The position numbers and the translations under genes are program-made. Positions 34,281 to 43,771 of a DNA stretch of 43,771 nucleotides are shown in pieces. The notes below the pieces were generated by a model. The model was not told where the DNA came from, did no database searches, and saw nothing but the letters and a program-made list of their open reading frames with translations. The stretch comes from an uncultured Pelagibacteraceae bacterium (GTDB lineage: Bacteria > Pseudomonadota > Alphaproteobacteria > Pelagibacterales > Pelagibacteraceae): positions 1 to 43,771 of the forward strand of contig CACBCE010000010.1 of the NCBI GenBank assembly GCA_902537665.1, given 5' to 3'. Within the stretch, counting starts at the first letter, position 1; each line of letters opens with the position of its first letter.

Positions 34281-35532
34281 CTTAAAGGAAATAAGAAAAA
34301 ATTTCGATGATTTTAAAAACGCGCTAAAAGGTAGATTTCTTAAAATAGATTTTAATGAACTTAAAGACTTAGATATAAAAAATAGAAATTTTATCCAAAA
34401 AAAAGAGTCTTTAGAAAATGAAAAGAAAGAAATTTCAAAATCTAAAGATGAAAAATTATTTAAAAAATCTAAAGAAATTTCAAATGAAATAGACGAAATA
34501 TCAAAGCAGCAAAAAATAATAAAAGACCAACTAGATAAAATTTTATCATTTATCCCAAATATTCCTCATAAAGATGTTCCGAATGGAAAAGATGAAAATG
34601 ATAACGTAGAAATAATGAAATCGGGTCAAATACCAAATTTTGATTTTAAACCGTTATCACATTATGAATTAGGTGAAAAACTTGGAATGCTTGATTTTGA
34701 CCTAGCCACTAAAACTACAGGTGCACGGTTTGTATTCGTAAAAAATAAACTGGCCTTATTAGAAAGGGCTATTTCAAATTTTATGTTAGATACGCACATA
34801 TTAAAAAATGGTTATGAAGAAATTTCACCACCTTTATTCGCTTCAGAAAGTACAATGTTTGGTACAGGTCAACTTCCTAAATTTGAAAATGATCAATTTG
34901 AAATCAAACTAGATGATAATGGGGAAAGAAAGTTTTTGATACCTACTGCAGAAGTGATTTTAACTAATATTGTTAAAGATCAGATGATTAATCAAAAAGA
35001 TCTACCAATGAGATTTGTTGCATCTACACCATGCTTCAGAAAAGAGGCAGGTAGTTATGGCAAAGATACAAAAGGTATGATTAGACAGCATCAGTTTTAC
35101 AAAGTTGAAATGGTTAGTATCGTCGAACAAGAAAAATGCCTAGAAGAACTTGAGAGGATGACAAAATGTGCAACATCAATTTTAGATCTATTAGAATTAC
35201 CATACAGAAAAATGATCTTATGCAGCGGTGACATGGGATTTAGTGCTGAAAAAACCTATGACATTGAAGTTTGGCTACCTTCAGAGAAAAAATATAGAGA
35301 AATTTCTTCTTGTTCATCTTGTTCAACTTTTCAAGCTGTGAGAATGAAAGCAAGATATAAGAATCAGAAAAAAGAAACTCTTTATGTTGGTACTTTAAAT
35401 GGGAGTGGTCTAGCTGTGGGTAGAACTTTAATAGCAGTTTTAGAAAATTATCAACAAAAAGATGGCTCAATAATAATTCCAAAAGTTTTAAGACCTTATA
35501 TGGACAATTTGGAAAAAATTTCTGTCAAATAA
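34273..35532 (+). CDS. serS: Seryl-tRNA synthetase
   Basis: This is a class II synthetase charging tRNA-Ser (and tRNA-Sec where present). The 419-residue protein has the N-terminal coiled-coil arm (about residues 25-105, Lys/Glu-rich) that grips the long variable arm of tRNA-Ser. Motif 2 spans FVASTPCFRKEAGSYG with GMIRQHQFYKVEM, and motif 3 is LNGSGLAVGRTLIAVLENYQ. TAEVILTN and EISSCSSCSTFQAVR are also typical. It ends the tightly overlapping tat-serS cluster. Confidence 0.96.
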   Translation: MHNLKEIRKNFDDFKNALKGRFLKIDFNELKDLDIKNRNFIQKKESLENEKKEISKSKDEKLFKKSKEISNEIDEISKQQKIIKDQLDKILSFIPNIPHKDVPNGKDENDNVEIMKSGQIPNFDFKPLSHYELGEKLGMLDFDLATKTTGARFVFVKNKLALLERAISNFMLDTHILKNGYEEISPPLFASESTMFGTGQLPKFENDQFEIKLDDNGERKFLIPTAEVILTNIVKDQMINQKDLPMRFVASTPCFRKEAGSYGKDTKGMIRQHQFYKVEMVSIVEQEKCLEELERMTKCATSILDLLELPYRKMILCSGDMGFSAEKTYDIEVWLPSEKKYREISSCSSCSTFQAVRMKARYKNQKKETLYVGTLNGSGLAVGRTLIAVLENYQQKDGSIIIPKVLRPYMDNLEKISVK

Positions 35533-35586
35533 AGTTGTTTTAATCTTTTAGATAGTATAAATAGTCAATTTTAATTAAGGAGTTTT

Positions 35587-35874
35587 ATGGATAGTGCAGG
35601 AATAGGACAATTTATACCATTAATTTTAATTTTTGTTATTTTTTATTTTTTCTTAATAAGACCTCAGCAAAAAAAAGTTAAAGAACATAAAGCCATGGTT
35701 GAGAGTTTAAAAAAAGGTGACAAAATTGTAACGTCTGGTGGTATTACGGGAACGATTTCTAGAGTTGTAGATAATGATAAAATTGAAGTAGAGATTGCTG
35801 ACAACGTGACAGTTGAGGTGATTAGAGGTACTGGTGTTCAAAGTCTAATGAACTCTCAAGAAGTAAAAAAATAA
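35587..35874 (+). CDS. yajC: Sec translocon accessory protein YajC
   Basis: YajC is a small single-span membrane protein that associates with SecDF and SecYEG. Of its 95 residues, about 10-24 form the membrane helix (LILIFVIFYFFLIRPQQKK, the family hallmark). A small beta-rich cytosolic domain follows, with SLKKGDKIVTSGGITGTI. A good ribosome binding site (TAAGGAG) precedes the ATG. It is the first gene of yajC-secD-secF, an order conserved in most proteobacteria. Confidence 0.95.
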   Translation: MDSAGIGQFIPLILIFVIFYFFLIRPQQKKVKEHKAMVESLKKGDKIVTSGGITGTISRVVDNDKIEVEIADNVTVEVIRGTGVQSLMNSQEVKK

Positions 35875-35890
35875 TTTTTTTGAATTTAAA

Positions 35891-37444
35891 GTGTTATATT
35901 TTTCAAAACTAAGAATTATTTTTATTACTTTAATTTCCTTACTTTTTATTATATTTGCTTTATCAAACCTTTTTAATTTTGATAACAAAATATTAAATAA
36001 AAAAATTAATTTAGGTTTAGATCTACAAGGAGGATCTTATCTTTTACTGGAAATTGATAATGATCCAGTAATCGAGCAAAAACTTCAAAATTTCACTGTT
36101 ACGATAAGAAATTATTTTAAAGAAAAAAATATCAGAATTACAAATTTTAAACTTTCAAATCAAACCTTATCATTTACTTCAGATGAAAATTCAAAACAGA
36201 CTATCTTGGATGAATTTGCGTCAGAAGAAAGTGAATTAAATCCTTATTACCAAAGATTTAAATCACATCAATTAGATATAGTTGAGGAAAATAATTTTTT
36301 TAAGGTTTCTTTCTCAAAGCAAGGAATTATTAATCTAAAAACATCATCTCAAGATCAAGCGCTAGAAATAGTTAGAAGAAGGATAGATGAGATCGGTACA
36401 AATGAACCCAATATTTTAAAAAGAGGTAATGATAGAATATTAGTTGAGTTACCAGGTTTAGATGATCCAATGAGAATAAAATCTTTACTTGGAAAAACTG
36501 CAAATTTAACATTTAGATTTGTTACGAATGATACCGAAGGCTCATTTGGAGCAGAAAAATTAGAATTTGAAGATGGTACCGAGGAAGCAATAGTTAGTAA
36601 AAGAATTATACTAAGTGGTGAAAATCTTTTAGATGCTCAACCAAGAATGGATACAGAAAACAATGAGACTGTTGTGACCTTTTCACTGGATAGGGTAGGA
36701 GCAAAAAGATTTGGTAAAGCCACCTCTACAGGTATTGGTAAAAGATTAGCTATAGTTTTAGATGGAAAAGTTATTAGTGCTCCAGTTATCAGAGACACAA
36801 TTGCTACAGGTTCTGGCCAAATTAGCGGAGGATTTACATTTCAATCAGCAACTGATCTTGCCTTACTTTTAAGATCAGGTGCATTACCTGCCCCTCTAAA
36901 TATTATTGAAGAAAGAACTGTTGGTCCAGATTTAGGACAGGACTCTATAAACGCAGGAATGATTGCTTTATTAATTGGTTTTATATTGGTCAAACTTTAT
37001 ATTTTTGTTAAATATAAAATCTTTGGAATCATCACTAATATTGCTTTAATATTAAATCTTTTCATATTAGTTGGAATACTCACTATTTTTGAGGCAACTT
37101 TAACCTTACCTGGTATAGCAGGAATAATTCTTACAGTAGGTATGGCTGTCGATGCAAATGTTTTAATTTTTGAGAGAATTAAAGAAGAGTTAAAAAGTGA
37201 AAAAAATAATTTAATAGCATTTGACAGCGGTTACACAAAATCCAGAACTGCTATATTGGATGCAAATATTACCACTTTATTAGCAGCAATTATTTTATTT
37301 TTTATGGGATCAGGTCCAATTAAAGGTTTTTCATTAACACTAGGAATTGGGATATTTACAACATTATTCACTGTCTATTTTATAGCAAGATTATTGACCG
37401 TTTTGTATGTATCGAAAAATAAAGAAAAAGAGGGACTGATTTAG
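35891..37444 (+). CDS. secD: Protein translocase subunit SecD
   Basis: SecD works with SecF to pull proteins across the membrane using the proton gradient. The 517-residue protein starts with GTG at 35891. It has the first membrane helix at about residues 5-23, then INLGLDLQGGSYLLLEID (domain D1). The large periplasmic P1 region contains LEIVRRRIDEIGTNEPNI and ALLLRSGALPAPL. A five-helix C-terminal bundle includes LPGIAGIILTVGMAVDANVLIFERIKEE. Length and motifs are standard. The TAG stop is directly followed by the secF ATG. Confidence 0.95.
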   Translation: MLYFSKLRIIFITLISLLFIIFALSNLFNFDNKILNKKINLGLDLQGGSYLLLEIDNDPVIEQKLQNFTVTIRNYFKEKNIRITNFKLSNQTLSFTSDENSKQTILDEFASEESELNPYYQRFKSHQLDIVEENNFFKVSFSKQGIINLKTSSQDQALEIVRRRIDEIGTNEPNILKRGNDRILVELPGLDDPMRIKSLLGKTANLTFRFVTNDTEGSFGAEKLEFEDGTEEAIVSKRIILSGENLLDAQPRMDTENNETVVTFSLDRVGAKRFGKATSTGIGKRLAIVLDGKVISAPVIRDTIATGSGQISGGFTFQSATDLALLLRSGALPAPLNIIEERTVGPDLGQDSINAGMIALLIGFILVKLYIFVKYKIFGIITNIALILNLFILVGILTIFEATLTLPGIAGIILTVGMAVDANVLIFERIKEELKSEKNNLIAFDSGYTKSRTAILDANITTLLAAIILFFMGSGPIKGFSLTLGIGIFTTLFTVYFIARLLTVLYVSKNKEKEGLI

Positions 37445-38329
37445 ATGATAGCCTTTAACAAATATTATAATAAATTTAATATTCTTTCAGTATCTTTAGT
37501 AATTGTTTCTTTATTATTACTTACGTTTAAAGGTTTAAATTTTGGAATAGATTTTAAAGGTGGAACTCTTATTGAATTAAGATCTACAGACAGTAAGATT
37601 AATGTTTCCTCACTAAGGGATAATTTAAGTCAAATGAATTTGGGCGATGTATCTGTTAAAAACTTTGGTAATGAGACTGATTTTTTAATTAAATTTGAAA
37701 ATAATGAAAATAAAAATGTAATTGAAGAAATTAAGAAGAATTTAGATAAATCATTCGGGAACAGCTTCAATTTCAGAAGAGTAGAAAATGTTGGCCCTAA
37801 AGTTAGTGCTGAATTATTAAGATCAGGTGTTATTGCAATATCAGTGGCTTTGTTTTTGATGCTTGTCTATATTTGGATAAGATTTGAATGGCAATTCAGC
37901 TTAGGTGCCATAGCAGCTTTATTCCATGACGTTATTGTTACACTTGGTCTCTTTTCTTTATTAGGTTTGGAGATTAATCTTTCAATAATTGCAGCTGTGC
38001 TTACAATAGTTGGTTATTCAATGAACGATACAGTTGTAATTTTTGATAGAGTAAGAGAAAATTTAAGAAAATATTCAGACATAAAAATTTTTGAATTAAC
38101 AAATATTTCTATAAACGAAACTTTATCTAGAACTTTGATTACTTCTGTAACAACTCTATTAGCCTTACTCTCAATATTCTTTTTTGGTGGTGAAGTATTA
38201 AAAGGTTTTTCTTTAGCTATGATATTCGGGGTAATTTTTGGAACCTATTCATCAATTTATATTGCAAATACAGTGCTAGTTAGACTCAATGTGTCTCAAA
38301 AAACAGTCCTTAGAGAAGATAAAAATTAA
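37445..38329 (+). CDS. secF: Protein translocase subunit SecF
   Basis: SecF is the partner of SecD. The 294-residue protein shows GIDFKGGTLIELR after the first membrane helix, VGPKVSAELLRSGVIAI at the start of the helix bundle, and VGYSMNDTVVIFDRVREN, equivalent to the SecD motif. The C-terminus includes TLSRTLITSVTTLLALLSIF. It is coupled to secD and overlaps the stop of the convergent PuuD-like gene by four bases; no terminator is visible between them. Confidence 0.95.
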   Translation: MIAFNKYYNKFNILSVSLVIVSLLLLTFKGLNFGIDFKGGTLIELRSTDSKINVSSLRDNLSQMNLGDVSVKNFGNETDFLIKFENNENKNVIEEIKKNLDKSFGNSFNFRRVENVGPKVSAELLRSGVIAISVALFLMLVYIWIRFEWQFSLGAIAALFHDVIVTLGLFSLLGLEINLSIIAAVLTIVGYSMNDTVVIFDRVRENLRKYSDIKIFELTNISINETLSRTLITSVTTLLALLSIFFFGGEVLKGFSLAMIFGVIFGTYSSIYIANTVLVRLNVSQKTVLREDKN

Positions 38330-38928
38330 TATAAATTTTGAGCTGCTACCATTGAAAGTAGCATCGGTAATGATAACAATGTATTTGTTCTTGAAAATAG
38401 CATAGCTGTCTTAGCTGATTTTGCTTTTACCTCAGGTTCACATTCTACTATACCTAAAGCTTTTTTCTGATTAGGCCAAATTACAAACCACACATTAAAA
38501 GCCATAACTACACCCAACCACATCCCAATTCCAATTGCGGTATGTTTTGGCACCCCTGAGCCTATACTTAAAGTCATAGCATCATGAAGATATCCATTTA
38601 ACCATGCTAGTATAAATCCTGACAGAATTGTAAGTGCTGCTGCCCATCTAAAATAAAAAAGAGCAGCTGGAGCAATTACCTTACCTATAGCTGGCTTTTG
38701 TTCATCAGGTATTTTACCCATATTAGGAATTTGAACGAAATTAAAATACCACAAAAGACCTATCCACATTATAGCTACTACGACGTGAAAAAATCTTGTC
38801 AACCAAGACCAGAAGAGTCTATCGAAACTAAATCCGTCATTTTGATAGAACAATCCTATAAAAACAACTACAGCTAATGCTAATGAAGCATGAATTGTTC
38901 TTGGTAGAGAAGCTAATAATTTATCCAT
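38326..38928 (-). CDS. PuuD-like (urate hydroxylase N-terminal type) membrane protein
   Basis: This 200-residue protein has about five predicted membrane helices. The conserved block WLTRFFHVVVAIMWIGLLWYFNFVQIP at about residues 43-69 belongs to the membrane domain named after bacterial PuuD urate oxidase (Urate_ox_N). Another match is the HTAIGIGMWLG helix, followed by FNVWFVIWPNQKKALG. Full PuuD proteins carry a C-terminal cytochrome c domain of about 150-200 residues with CxxCH; none is present here or downstream. Its role is therefore unclear. It could be a haem or quinone-linked membrane protein rather than a urate oxidase, and no purine genes are nearby. It converges on secF. Confidence 0.75.
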   Translation of the reverse strand: MDKLLASLPRTIHASLALAVVVFIGLFYQNDGFSFDRLFWSWLTRFFHVVVAIMWIGLLWYFNFVQIPNMGKIPDEQKPAIGKVIAPAALFYFRWAAALTILSGFILAWLNGYLHDAMTLSIGSGVPKHTAIGIGMWLGVVMAFNVWFVIWPNQKKALGIVECEPEVKAKSAKTAMLFSRTNTLLSLPMLLSMVAAQNLY

Positions 38929-38972
38929 AACTAAATATACTAATTTTGATTATCTTTAACAATGATTTTTTT

Positions 38973-41828
38973 TTAATTTAAAAGTTGTTTCAAAAATTTT
39001 CCAGTATAACTCTCATTAATTTTACAAATTTCCTCCGGCTTTCCCTCTGCGATAATTTTTCCACCTTTGACACCACCCTCAGGTCCCATATCAACAATAT
39101 AATCTGCTGTTTTTATAACATCTAAATTATGTTCAATTACAACAACAGTATTTCCTAAAGCTACAAATGTATGGAGAATTTCAAGTAATTTTTTTATATC
39201 ATGTTGATGTAAACCGGTAGTTGGTTCATCTAGTATATACATTGTTCTTCCTGTAGATCTTTTTGATAACTCTTTAGCTAATTTAATTCTTTGAGCTTCA
39301 CCACCTGATAAAGTTGTAGCTTGTTGGCCAATTTTTATATACCCTAAACCAACTTTCTTAAGTGTGAGTAATTTTGTTTTAATATTAGATATATTTTCAA
39401 AGTATTCACACCCCTCATCGACTGTCATATTTAAAACATCAGCAATACTCTTGTCTTTAAATTTGATTTCTAAGGTTTCTCTATTGTATCTAGTGCCTTT
39501 GCATTCATCACATTGAATATAAACATCTGGTAGAAAGTGCATTTCATAGGTTATCACTCCATCACCTTCACATGCTTCACATCTACCACCTTTAACATTA
39601 AATGAAAATCTACCAGGCTTATAACCTCTAGACTTTGACTCAGGTAAACCTGTAAACCAGTCTCTAATAGGACCAAAGGCGCCTGTATAAGTAGCAGGAT
39701 TAGATCTTGGGGTTCTTCCAATAGGTGATTGATCAATATCGATGATTTTATCAATCAACTCTGTTCCTTTAAAACCTTTAAATGGCTTTGGAATTTTTCT
39801 AGACTTATTATTGTTTAATGTAAGATTTAAAGCATTGTAAAGCGTCTGCAATACAAGAGTAGATTTTCCGCTACCTGATACTCCTGTTACACAAGTTAAA
39901 CTTCCTAATGGAATCTTTAAGTTTACATTATTAAGATTATTTCCGGTTGCACCTGTAATTTCTAAAAATCTTCCATTCTTAGCTAATCTTCTTTTTGATG
40001 GCACATTTATTTTAAATTTATTAGATAGATATTTTCCAGTAATGCTATTTTGATTTTGACTTATTTCTTTTATTGAACCTGCCGCTACAACTTCACCACC
40101 TTTGTTACCAGCTTCAGGTCCAAGATCAATTATATGATCTGCATTCTCCATTGTTTCAGTATCATGCTCAACTACGATAACTGTATTGCCTAAATCTCTT
40201 AATCTCTTTAAGGCATTGATAAGCTTTACATTATCTTTTTGATGAAGACCTATTGATGGTTCATCTAAAACATATAAAACACCAGTTAAACCAGAACCGA
40301 TTTGCGAAGCTAATCTTATTCTTTGTGCTTCACCACCAGATAAAGTTCCAGACTCTCTTGAGAGAGTTAGATAATCAAGACCAACATTAAGTAAAAAATT
40401 TAATCTTTCGTTAATTTCTTTTAAAATATGTTCTGCGATTTTAACTTGTCTTTTGTCTAAATTATTCTTTAAATTATCAAACCATATTGCAGCATCTGAA
40501 ATTGATTTTTCTGTAACCTCACTGATGTGAAGACCATCAATTTTTACGCATAATGCTTCATCTTTTAATCTATGACCATTACACCTTTCACACTTGGTAT
40601 CTGATTGATATTGAGCAATTTCTTCTCTTTTCCAATCACTATCTGTCTCTAGGTATCTTCTTTCTAAGTTGTTAATTACACCTTCAAAAGTTTTTTTATG
40701 TGAATATTTCTCGTAACCATCGTCATATGTAAATTTTATTTCCTCATCATCAGACCCATAAAGGATAATATCTTTAATTTTTTTTGGTAATTTTGACCAT
40801 TTTTCTTCTAGAGAAAATCCATAATGCTTAGCTAAAGAGCTTAATGTTTGAGCATAATATAATGTTGTTGTTTTTGCCCATGGTTCGATCGCACCATCAA
40901 CGATACTTTTTTTCTCATTTGGAATAACTAAATTTGGGTCAACATTAAGCTTTATTCCGATGCCCTCACATTCCTCACAAGCACCAAATGGACTATTGAA
41001 AGAAAATAATCTTGGTTCAATTTCTTCTATGGTAAATCCACTTTCAGGACATGCAAATTTTGTTGAAAAAATTAACTTTTCTATTTTTCTGAACTTTTTT
41101 GGTAAGGTTTCATCTTCATATTCAACAAACAAAAGACCATTAGCTAGCTGTATTGAAGTCTCTATACCTTCTGCAAGTCGATTTCCTAAAGACGAGTTAA
41201 GAACTATTCTATCAACAAGTATTGAAATATCATGTTTTATTTTCTTATTTAACTCTGGAACTTTTTCGATATCATATAAAATATCATCAATTTTGATTTT
41301 TCTAAAACCTCTTTTTTTATAATTTAAAATCTCTTTTCTATATTCACCTTTTCTTCCTCTAACTACAGGAGCATAAAGATAAATAGTTGATTTTTTTGGT
41401 AATTTTTTAATTTTATCTACAATTTGACTAACTGTTTGTGACTCTATTGGTTTACCGGTGAAAGGTGAATATGGAATACCAGCTCTAGCATATAACACCC
41501 TCATATAATCATAAATCTCGGTTACTGTTGCAACTGTCGATCTAGGATTCTTTGATGTATTTTTTTGTTCTATTGATATCGCAGGACTTAATCCCTCAAT
41601 AAGATCTACATTTGGCTTTTTCATTTTATCTAAAAATTGTCTCGCATACGCAGATAAACTTTCGACATATCTTCTTTGACCTTCTGCATAAATTGTATCA
41701 AACGCTAATGAAGATTTTCCTGACCCAGATAGTCCGGTAATTACAATAAATTTATCCTTTGGAATTTCTAAAGATATATTTTTTAAATTATGTTCTTTTG
41801 CACCCTTTATAACTATCTTTTTAATCAT
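38973..41828 (-). CDS. uvrA: Excinuclease ABC subunit A
   Basis: UvrA is the damage-sensing ATPase of nucleotide-excision repair. The 951-residue protein has two ABC modules: Walker [10 protein letters not shown] at residues 32-40 and GVSGSGKST near 645, with signatures [11 protein letters not shown] and [11 protein letters not shown]. It also has the UvrB-binding and insertion domains and zinc sites. The second main zinc finger is complete ([10 protein letters not shown] and [13 protein letters not shown]). The first one reads CPES and then CEEC, so one of its four cysteines is Ser. CERCNGHRL is intact. Length is normal. It is divergent from ssb, 90 bases apart, an arrangement also known in other bacteria. 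Confidence 0.97.
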   Translation of the reverse strand: MIKKIVIKGAKEHNLKNISLEIPKDKFIVITGLSGSGKSSLAFDTIYAEGQRRYVESLSAYARQFLDKMKKPNVDLIEGLSPAISIEQKNTSKNPRSTVATVTEIYDYMRVLYARAGIPYSPFTGKPIESQTVSQIVDKIKKLPKKSTIYLYAPVVRGRKGEYRKEILNYKKRGFRKIKIDDILYDIEKVPELNKKIKHDISILVDRIVLNSSLGNRLAEGIETSIQLANGLLFVEYEDETLPKKFRKIEKLIFSTKFACPESGFTIEEIEPRLFSFNSPFGACEECEGIGIKLNVDPNLVIPNEKKSIVDGAIEPWAKTTTLYYAQTLSSLAKHYGFSLEEKWSKLPKKIKDIILYGSDDEEIKFTYDDGYEKYSHKKTFEGVINNLERRYLETDSDWKREEIAQYQSDTKCERCNGHRLKDEALCVKIDGLHISEVTEKSISDAAIWFDNLKNNLDKRQVKIAEHILKEINERLNFLLNVGLDYLTLSRESGTLSGGEAQRIRLASQIGSGLTGVLYVLDEPSIGLHQKDNVKLINALKRLRDLGNTVIVVEHDTETMENADHIIDLGPEAGNKGGEVVAAGSIKEISQNQNSITGKYLSNKFKINVPSKRRLAKNGRFLEITGATGNNLNNVNLKIPLGSLTCVTGVSGSGKSTLVLQTLYNALNLTLNNNKSRKIPKPFKGFKGTELIDKIIDIDQSPIGRTPRSNPATYTGAFGPIRDWFTGLPESKSRGYKPGRFSFNVKGGRCEACEGDGVITYEMHFLPDVYIQCDECKGTRYNRETLEIKFKDKSIADVLNMTVDEGCEYFENISNIKTKLLTLKKVGLGYIKIGQQATTLSGGEAQRIKLAKELSKRSTGRTMYILDEPTTGLHQHDIKKLLEILHTFVALGNTVVVIEHNLDVIKTADYIVDMGPEGGVKGGKIIAEGKPEEICKINESYTGKFLKQLLN

Positions 41829-41918
41829 AATTTTTGTTGCTTTGGCCTAATAAAATTAATATTCAGAGTAAAATTGTGATATAAATTAATTAACTAATAA
41901 AATAAATATTAAAATATT

Positions 41919-42374
41919 ATGGCTGGAAGTTTAAATAAAGTACTTTTAATTGGTCGTTTAGGCGCAGATCCTGAAATCAAGCAAATGGTTAATGGAAAAA
42001 GCGTTGCAAGATTAAGTCTTGCAACAAGCCAATCATGGAAAGATAAAAATACAGGTGAAAAAAAAGAAAAAACTGAATGGCACCGTATAGTTGTATTTAA
42101 TGAGGGTTTAGTAAATGTTGTTCAACAATATCTCAAAAAAGGTGCTCAAGTTTATGTTGAGGGTCAAATTTCAACAAGAAAATGGAAGGATGAACAATCG
42201 GGACAAGACAAATATTCAACTGAAGTAGTCATACAAGGTTATAATTCATCTCTAACTATGCTTGGAGGTGGAAATTCAGGTGGTGGTATAGCCAATGAAA
42301 ATTCACAAGCATCAAATAATACTGAGGATTTATCTCAAGTACAAAATGATATGGACGACGATATTCCATTTTAA
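41919..42374 (+). CDS. ssb: Single-stranded DNA-binding protein
   Basis: SSB coats single-stranded DNA in replication and repair. The 151-residue protein has an OB fold ([20 protein letters not shown], then [31 protein letters not shown] and YSTEVVIQG). A Gly/Asn/Gln-rich linker follows, and the acidic tip DMDDDIPF recruits partner proteins. Length is normal. gyrA starts five bases after its stop, the usual alphaproteobacterial ssb-gyrA pair. Confidence 0.97.
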   Translation: MAGSLNKVLLIGRLGADPEIKQMVNGKSVARLSLATSQSWKDKNTGEKKEKTEWHRIVVFNEGLVNVVQQYLKKGAQVYVEGQISTRKWKDEQSGQDKYSTEVVIQGYNSSLTMLGGGNSGGGIANENSQASNNTEDLSQVQNDMDDDIPF

Positions 42375-42379
42375 TCATT

Positions 42380-43771
42380 ATGGAAAAAAACGTAGTTTCT
42401 AAAGATAAAAATATAAAATTAATTTCAATGCATGATGAGATGAGTTCATCTTATCTATCATATGCAATGAGTGTTATTGTCAGTAGAGCTCTCCCAGATG
42501 TTAGAGATGGCTTAAAACCTGTGCACAGAAGAATATTATATGCAATGTATAAGGGTGGTTATGATTGGACGAAACAATTTAGAAAATCTGCAAGAATTGT
42601 TGGAGATGTAATAGGTAAATATCACCCACATGGTGATCAATCAGTTTATGATGCCCTTGTTCGTATGGTTCAGGATTTTTCAATGAGCTTACCTCTCGTG
42701 GATGGTCAAGGAAATTTTGGATCTATAGATGGTGATCCAGCAGCCGCTATGAGATACACAGAAACTAGATTATCAAAAGTATCACAATTTTTAATCGATG
42801 ATATTGAAAAAAATACAATTGATTTTAAAAGTAATTATGATGAAACAGAAAAAGAACCATCTGTATTACCTGCGCAATTTCCAAATTTATTAGTAAATGG
42901 AGCAGGGGGTATTGCCGTTGGTATGGCGACAAGTATTCCACCACATAATTTGGGAGAGATTATTAATGGTACATTAGCTTTAATTGATAATAAAGATATA
43001 AAGATTAAAGATCTAATGAAGCACATACCTGGACCTGATTTTCCTACAGGTGGTGTAATTATTGGTAAAGATATTATTAAGCAGGGTTATAACAAAGGTA
43101 GAGGCTCTTTTAAAATTAGAGGTGAAATATCAAACGAAACTCTTAAAAATGGTAGAGATAGATTAATTATAAATTCTATTCCTTATCAAGTTAATAAATC
43201 TGTGTTGAATGAGAGAATAGCACAATTAGTTAGAGAAAAGAAAATAGAGGGTATTAGAGATATACGAGATGAGTCCAACAGAGAAGGTATAAGAGTCTCT
43301 ATAGATTTAAGAACAGGCGTTGAACCTGAGACTGTTAAAAGACAATTATACAAGAACACTCAAATAGAAAGTTCATTTGGATTTAATACTCTTGCAATTG
43401 TAGATGGTAAGCCAAAGACTTGTAATCTTAAAGAATTTTTAGAGAATTTTTTAAAATTTAGAGAAGATGTTGTACTCAAGAAAACAAAATTTGATCTCAA
43501 TAAAGCAGAAGATAGAGCTCATATCTTGATTGGTCTATCAGTATCCGTTGAGAATTTAGATAAAGTAATAAAAATTATAAGAGGTTCAAAAACTCCAGAT
43601 GATGCAAAAAAATCTTTATTAAATACTAAATGGAAAATTAATAAATCAAAAAAAATGGTTTCTTTGATAGAGAGCAAAAATTCAAAAGGTTTATATAATT
43701 TATCAGTAGTGCAAGTTGAAGCTATATTAGAATTAAGATTACAAAAATTGACAGCACTTGGTATTAATGAA
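42380..43771 (+). CDS. gyrA: DNA gyrase subunit A, N-terminal part (3' end outside the window)
   Basis: GyrA is the DNA-cleaving subunit of the type II topoisomerase that adds negative supercoils. 464 codons lie in the window and run off the end, starting at ATG 42380. Visible are [28 protein letters not shown], the winged-helix and tower regions, and the active-site Tyr126 in AAMRYTE. The quinolone-resistance region reads [15 protein letters not shown]: residue 87, equivalent to E. coli Ser83, is Gln, while the Asp equivalent to Asp87 is kept (D91). Both the sequence and the position after ssb favour GyrA over ParC. No stop or frameshift is seen. Confidence 0.96.
   Translation, partial: MEKNVVSKDKNIKLISMHDEMSSSYLSYAMSVIVSRALPDVRDGLKPVHRRILYAMYKGGYDWTKQFRKSARIVGDVIGKYHPHGDQSVYDALVRMVQDFSMSLPLVDGQGNFGSIDGDPAAAMRYTETRLSKVSQFLIDDIEKNTIDFKSNYDETEKEPSVLPAQFPNLLVNGAGGIAVGMATSIPPHNLGEIINGTLALIDNKDIKIKDLMKHIPGPDFPTGGVIIGKDIIKQGYNKGRGSFKIRGEISNETLKNGRDRLIINSIPYQVNKSVLNERIAQLVREKKIEGIRDIRDESNREGIRVSIDLRTGVEPETVKRQLYKNTQIESSFGFNTLAIVDGKPKTCNLKEFLENFLKFREDVVLKKTKFDLNKAEDRAHILIGLSVSVENLDKVIKIIRGSKTPDDAKKSLLNTKWKINKSKKMVSLIESKNSKGLYNLSVVQVEAILELRLQKLTALGINE

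Noticed and set aside
40960-41322. 120-codon frame on the plus strand inside uvrA
   Set aside because: Antisense shadow of a well-supported gene; product without family features.

Overview
The window looks like chromosomal DNA of an AT-rich alphaproteobacterium, most probably of the SAR11 clade (Candidatus Pelagibacter). Four things suggest this: very low G+C with a standard code; very tight packing, with many genes overlapping by 1-14 bases and no gene-free stretch over 300 bases; alphaproteobacterial gene orders (ntrX-trkA, pstSCAB-phoU-phoB, argS-x-nagZ-scpAB-tatABC-serS, ssb-gyrA); and binding-protein-dependent uptake systems typical of an oligotroph. The organism assignment is inference from content and order. 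I see no mobile element, prophage, CRISPR array or rRNA.

Layout. 1-3260: the 3' end of ntrX, then the potassium transporter genes trkA and trkH. 3293-3369: tRNA-Arg(TCT). 3544-7995: a general amino-acid ABC transporter (aapJ, then aapQMP after a strong terminator). 8159-8527: an XRE-type regulator with inverted repeats upstream, facing tRNA-Asn(GTT) and tRNA-Cys(GCA). 8855-15548: a tight run valS-ilvD-manC-phoR. 15657-21599: the phosphate regulon pstS / pstCAB-phoU-phoB, with a PHO-box-like repeat before pstS and a terminator after it. 21596-24234, minus strand: a small membrane protein, a 4-TM membrane protein, zur, znuB and znuC. 24305: znuA, divergent from znuC across two Zur-box-like palindromes. 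25412-27495: an Ldh2/DpkA-family oxidoreductase facing xth and erpA. 27546-35532: dgt-argS-(small membrane protein)-nagZ-scpA-scpB-tatA-tatB-tatC-serS. 35587-38329: yajC-secD-secF. 38326-41828, minus strand: a PuuD-like membrane protein and uvrA. 41919 to the end: ssb and the 5' part of gyrA.

How it works together. Three high-affinity uptake systems (amino acids, phosphate, zinc) sit in 21 kb, and two have their own regulators beside them: PhoR/PhoB for phosphate and Zur for zinc. The amino-acid system has no dedicated regulator but lies near ntrX. In both the aap and pst systems the periplasmic binding-protein gene is followed at once by an intrinsic terminator and only then by the membrane components, which should give an excess of binding protein. 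The rest is housekeeping: tRNA charging, chromosome segregation, Tat and Sec export, and DNA repair.

The most interesting leads are: a 73-residue membrane protein next to phoB with a PHO-box-like repeat and a strong ribosome binding site; a tandem duplication that copied the start-codon region of a small membrane-protein gene behind zur; an apparent loss of the SPOR domain from the protein between argS and nagZ; a perfect 18-base palindrome just upstream of aapJ; and Gln in place of the quinolone-contact Ser in GyrA.
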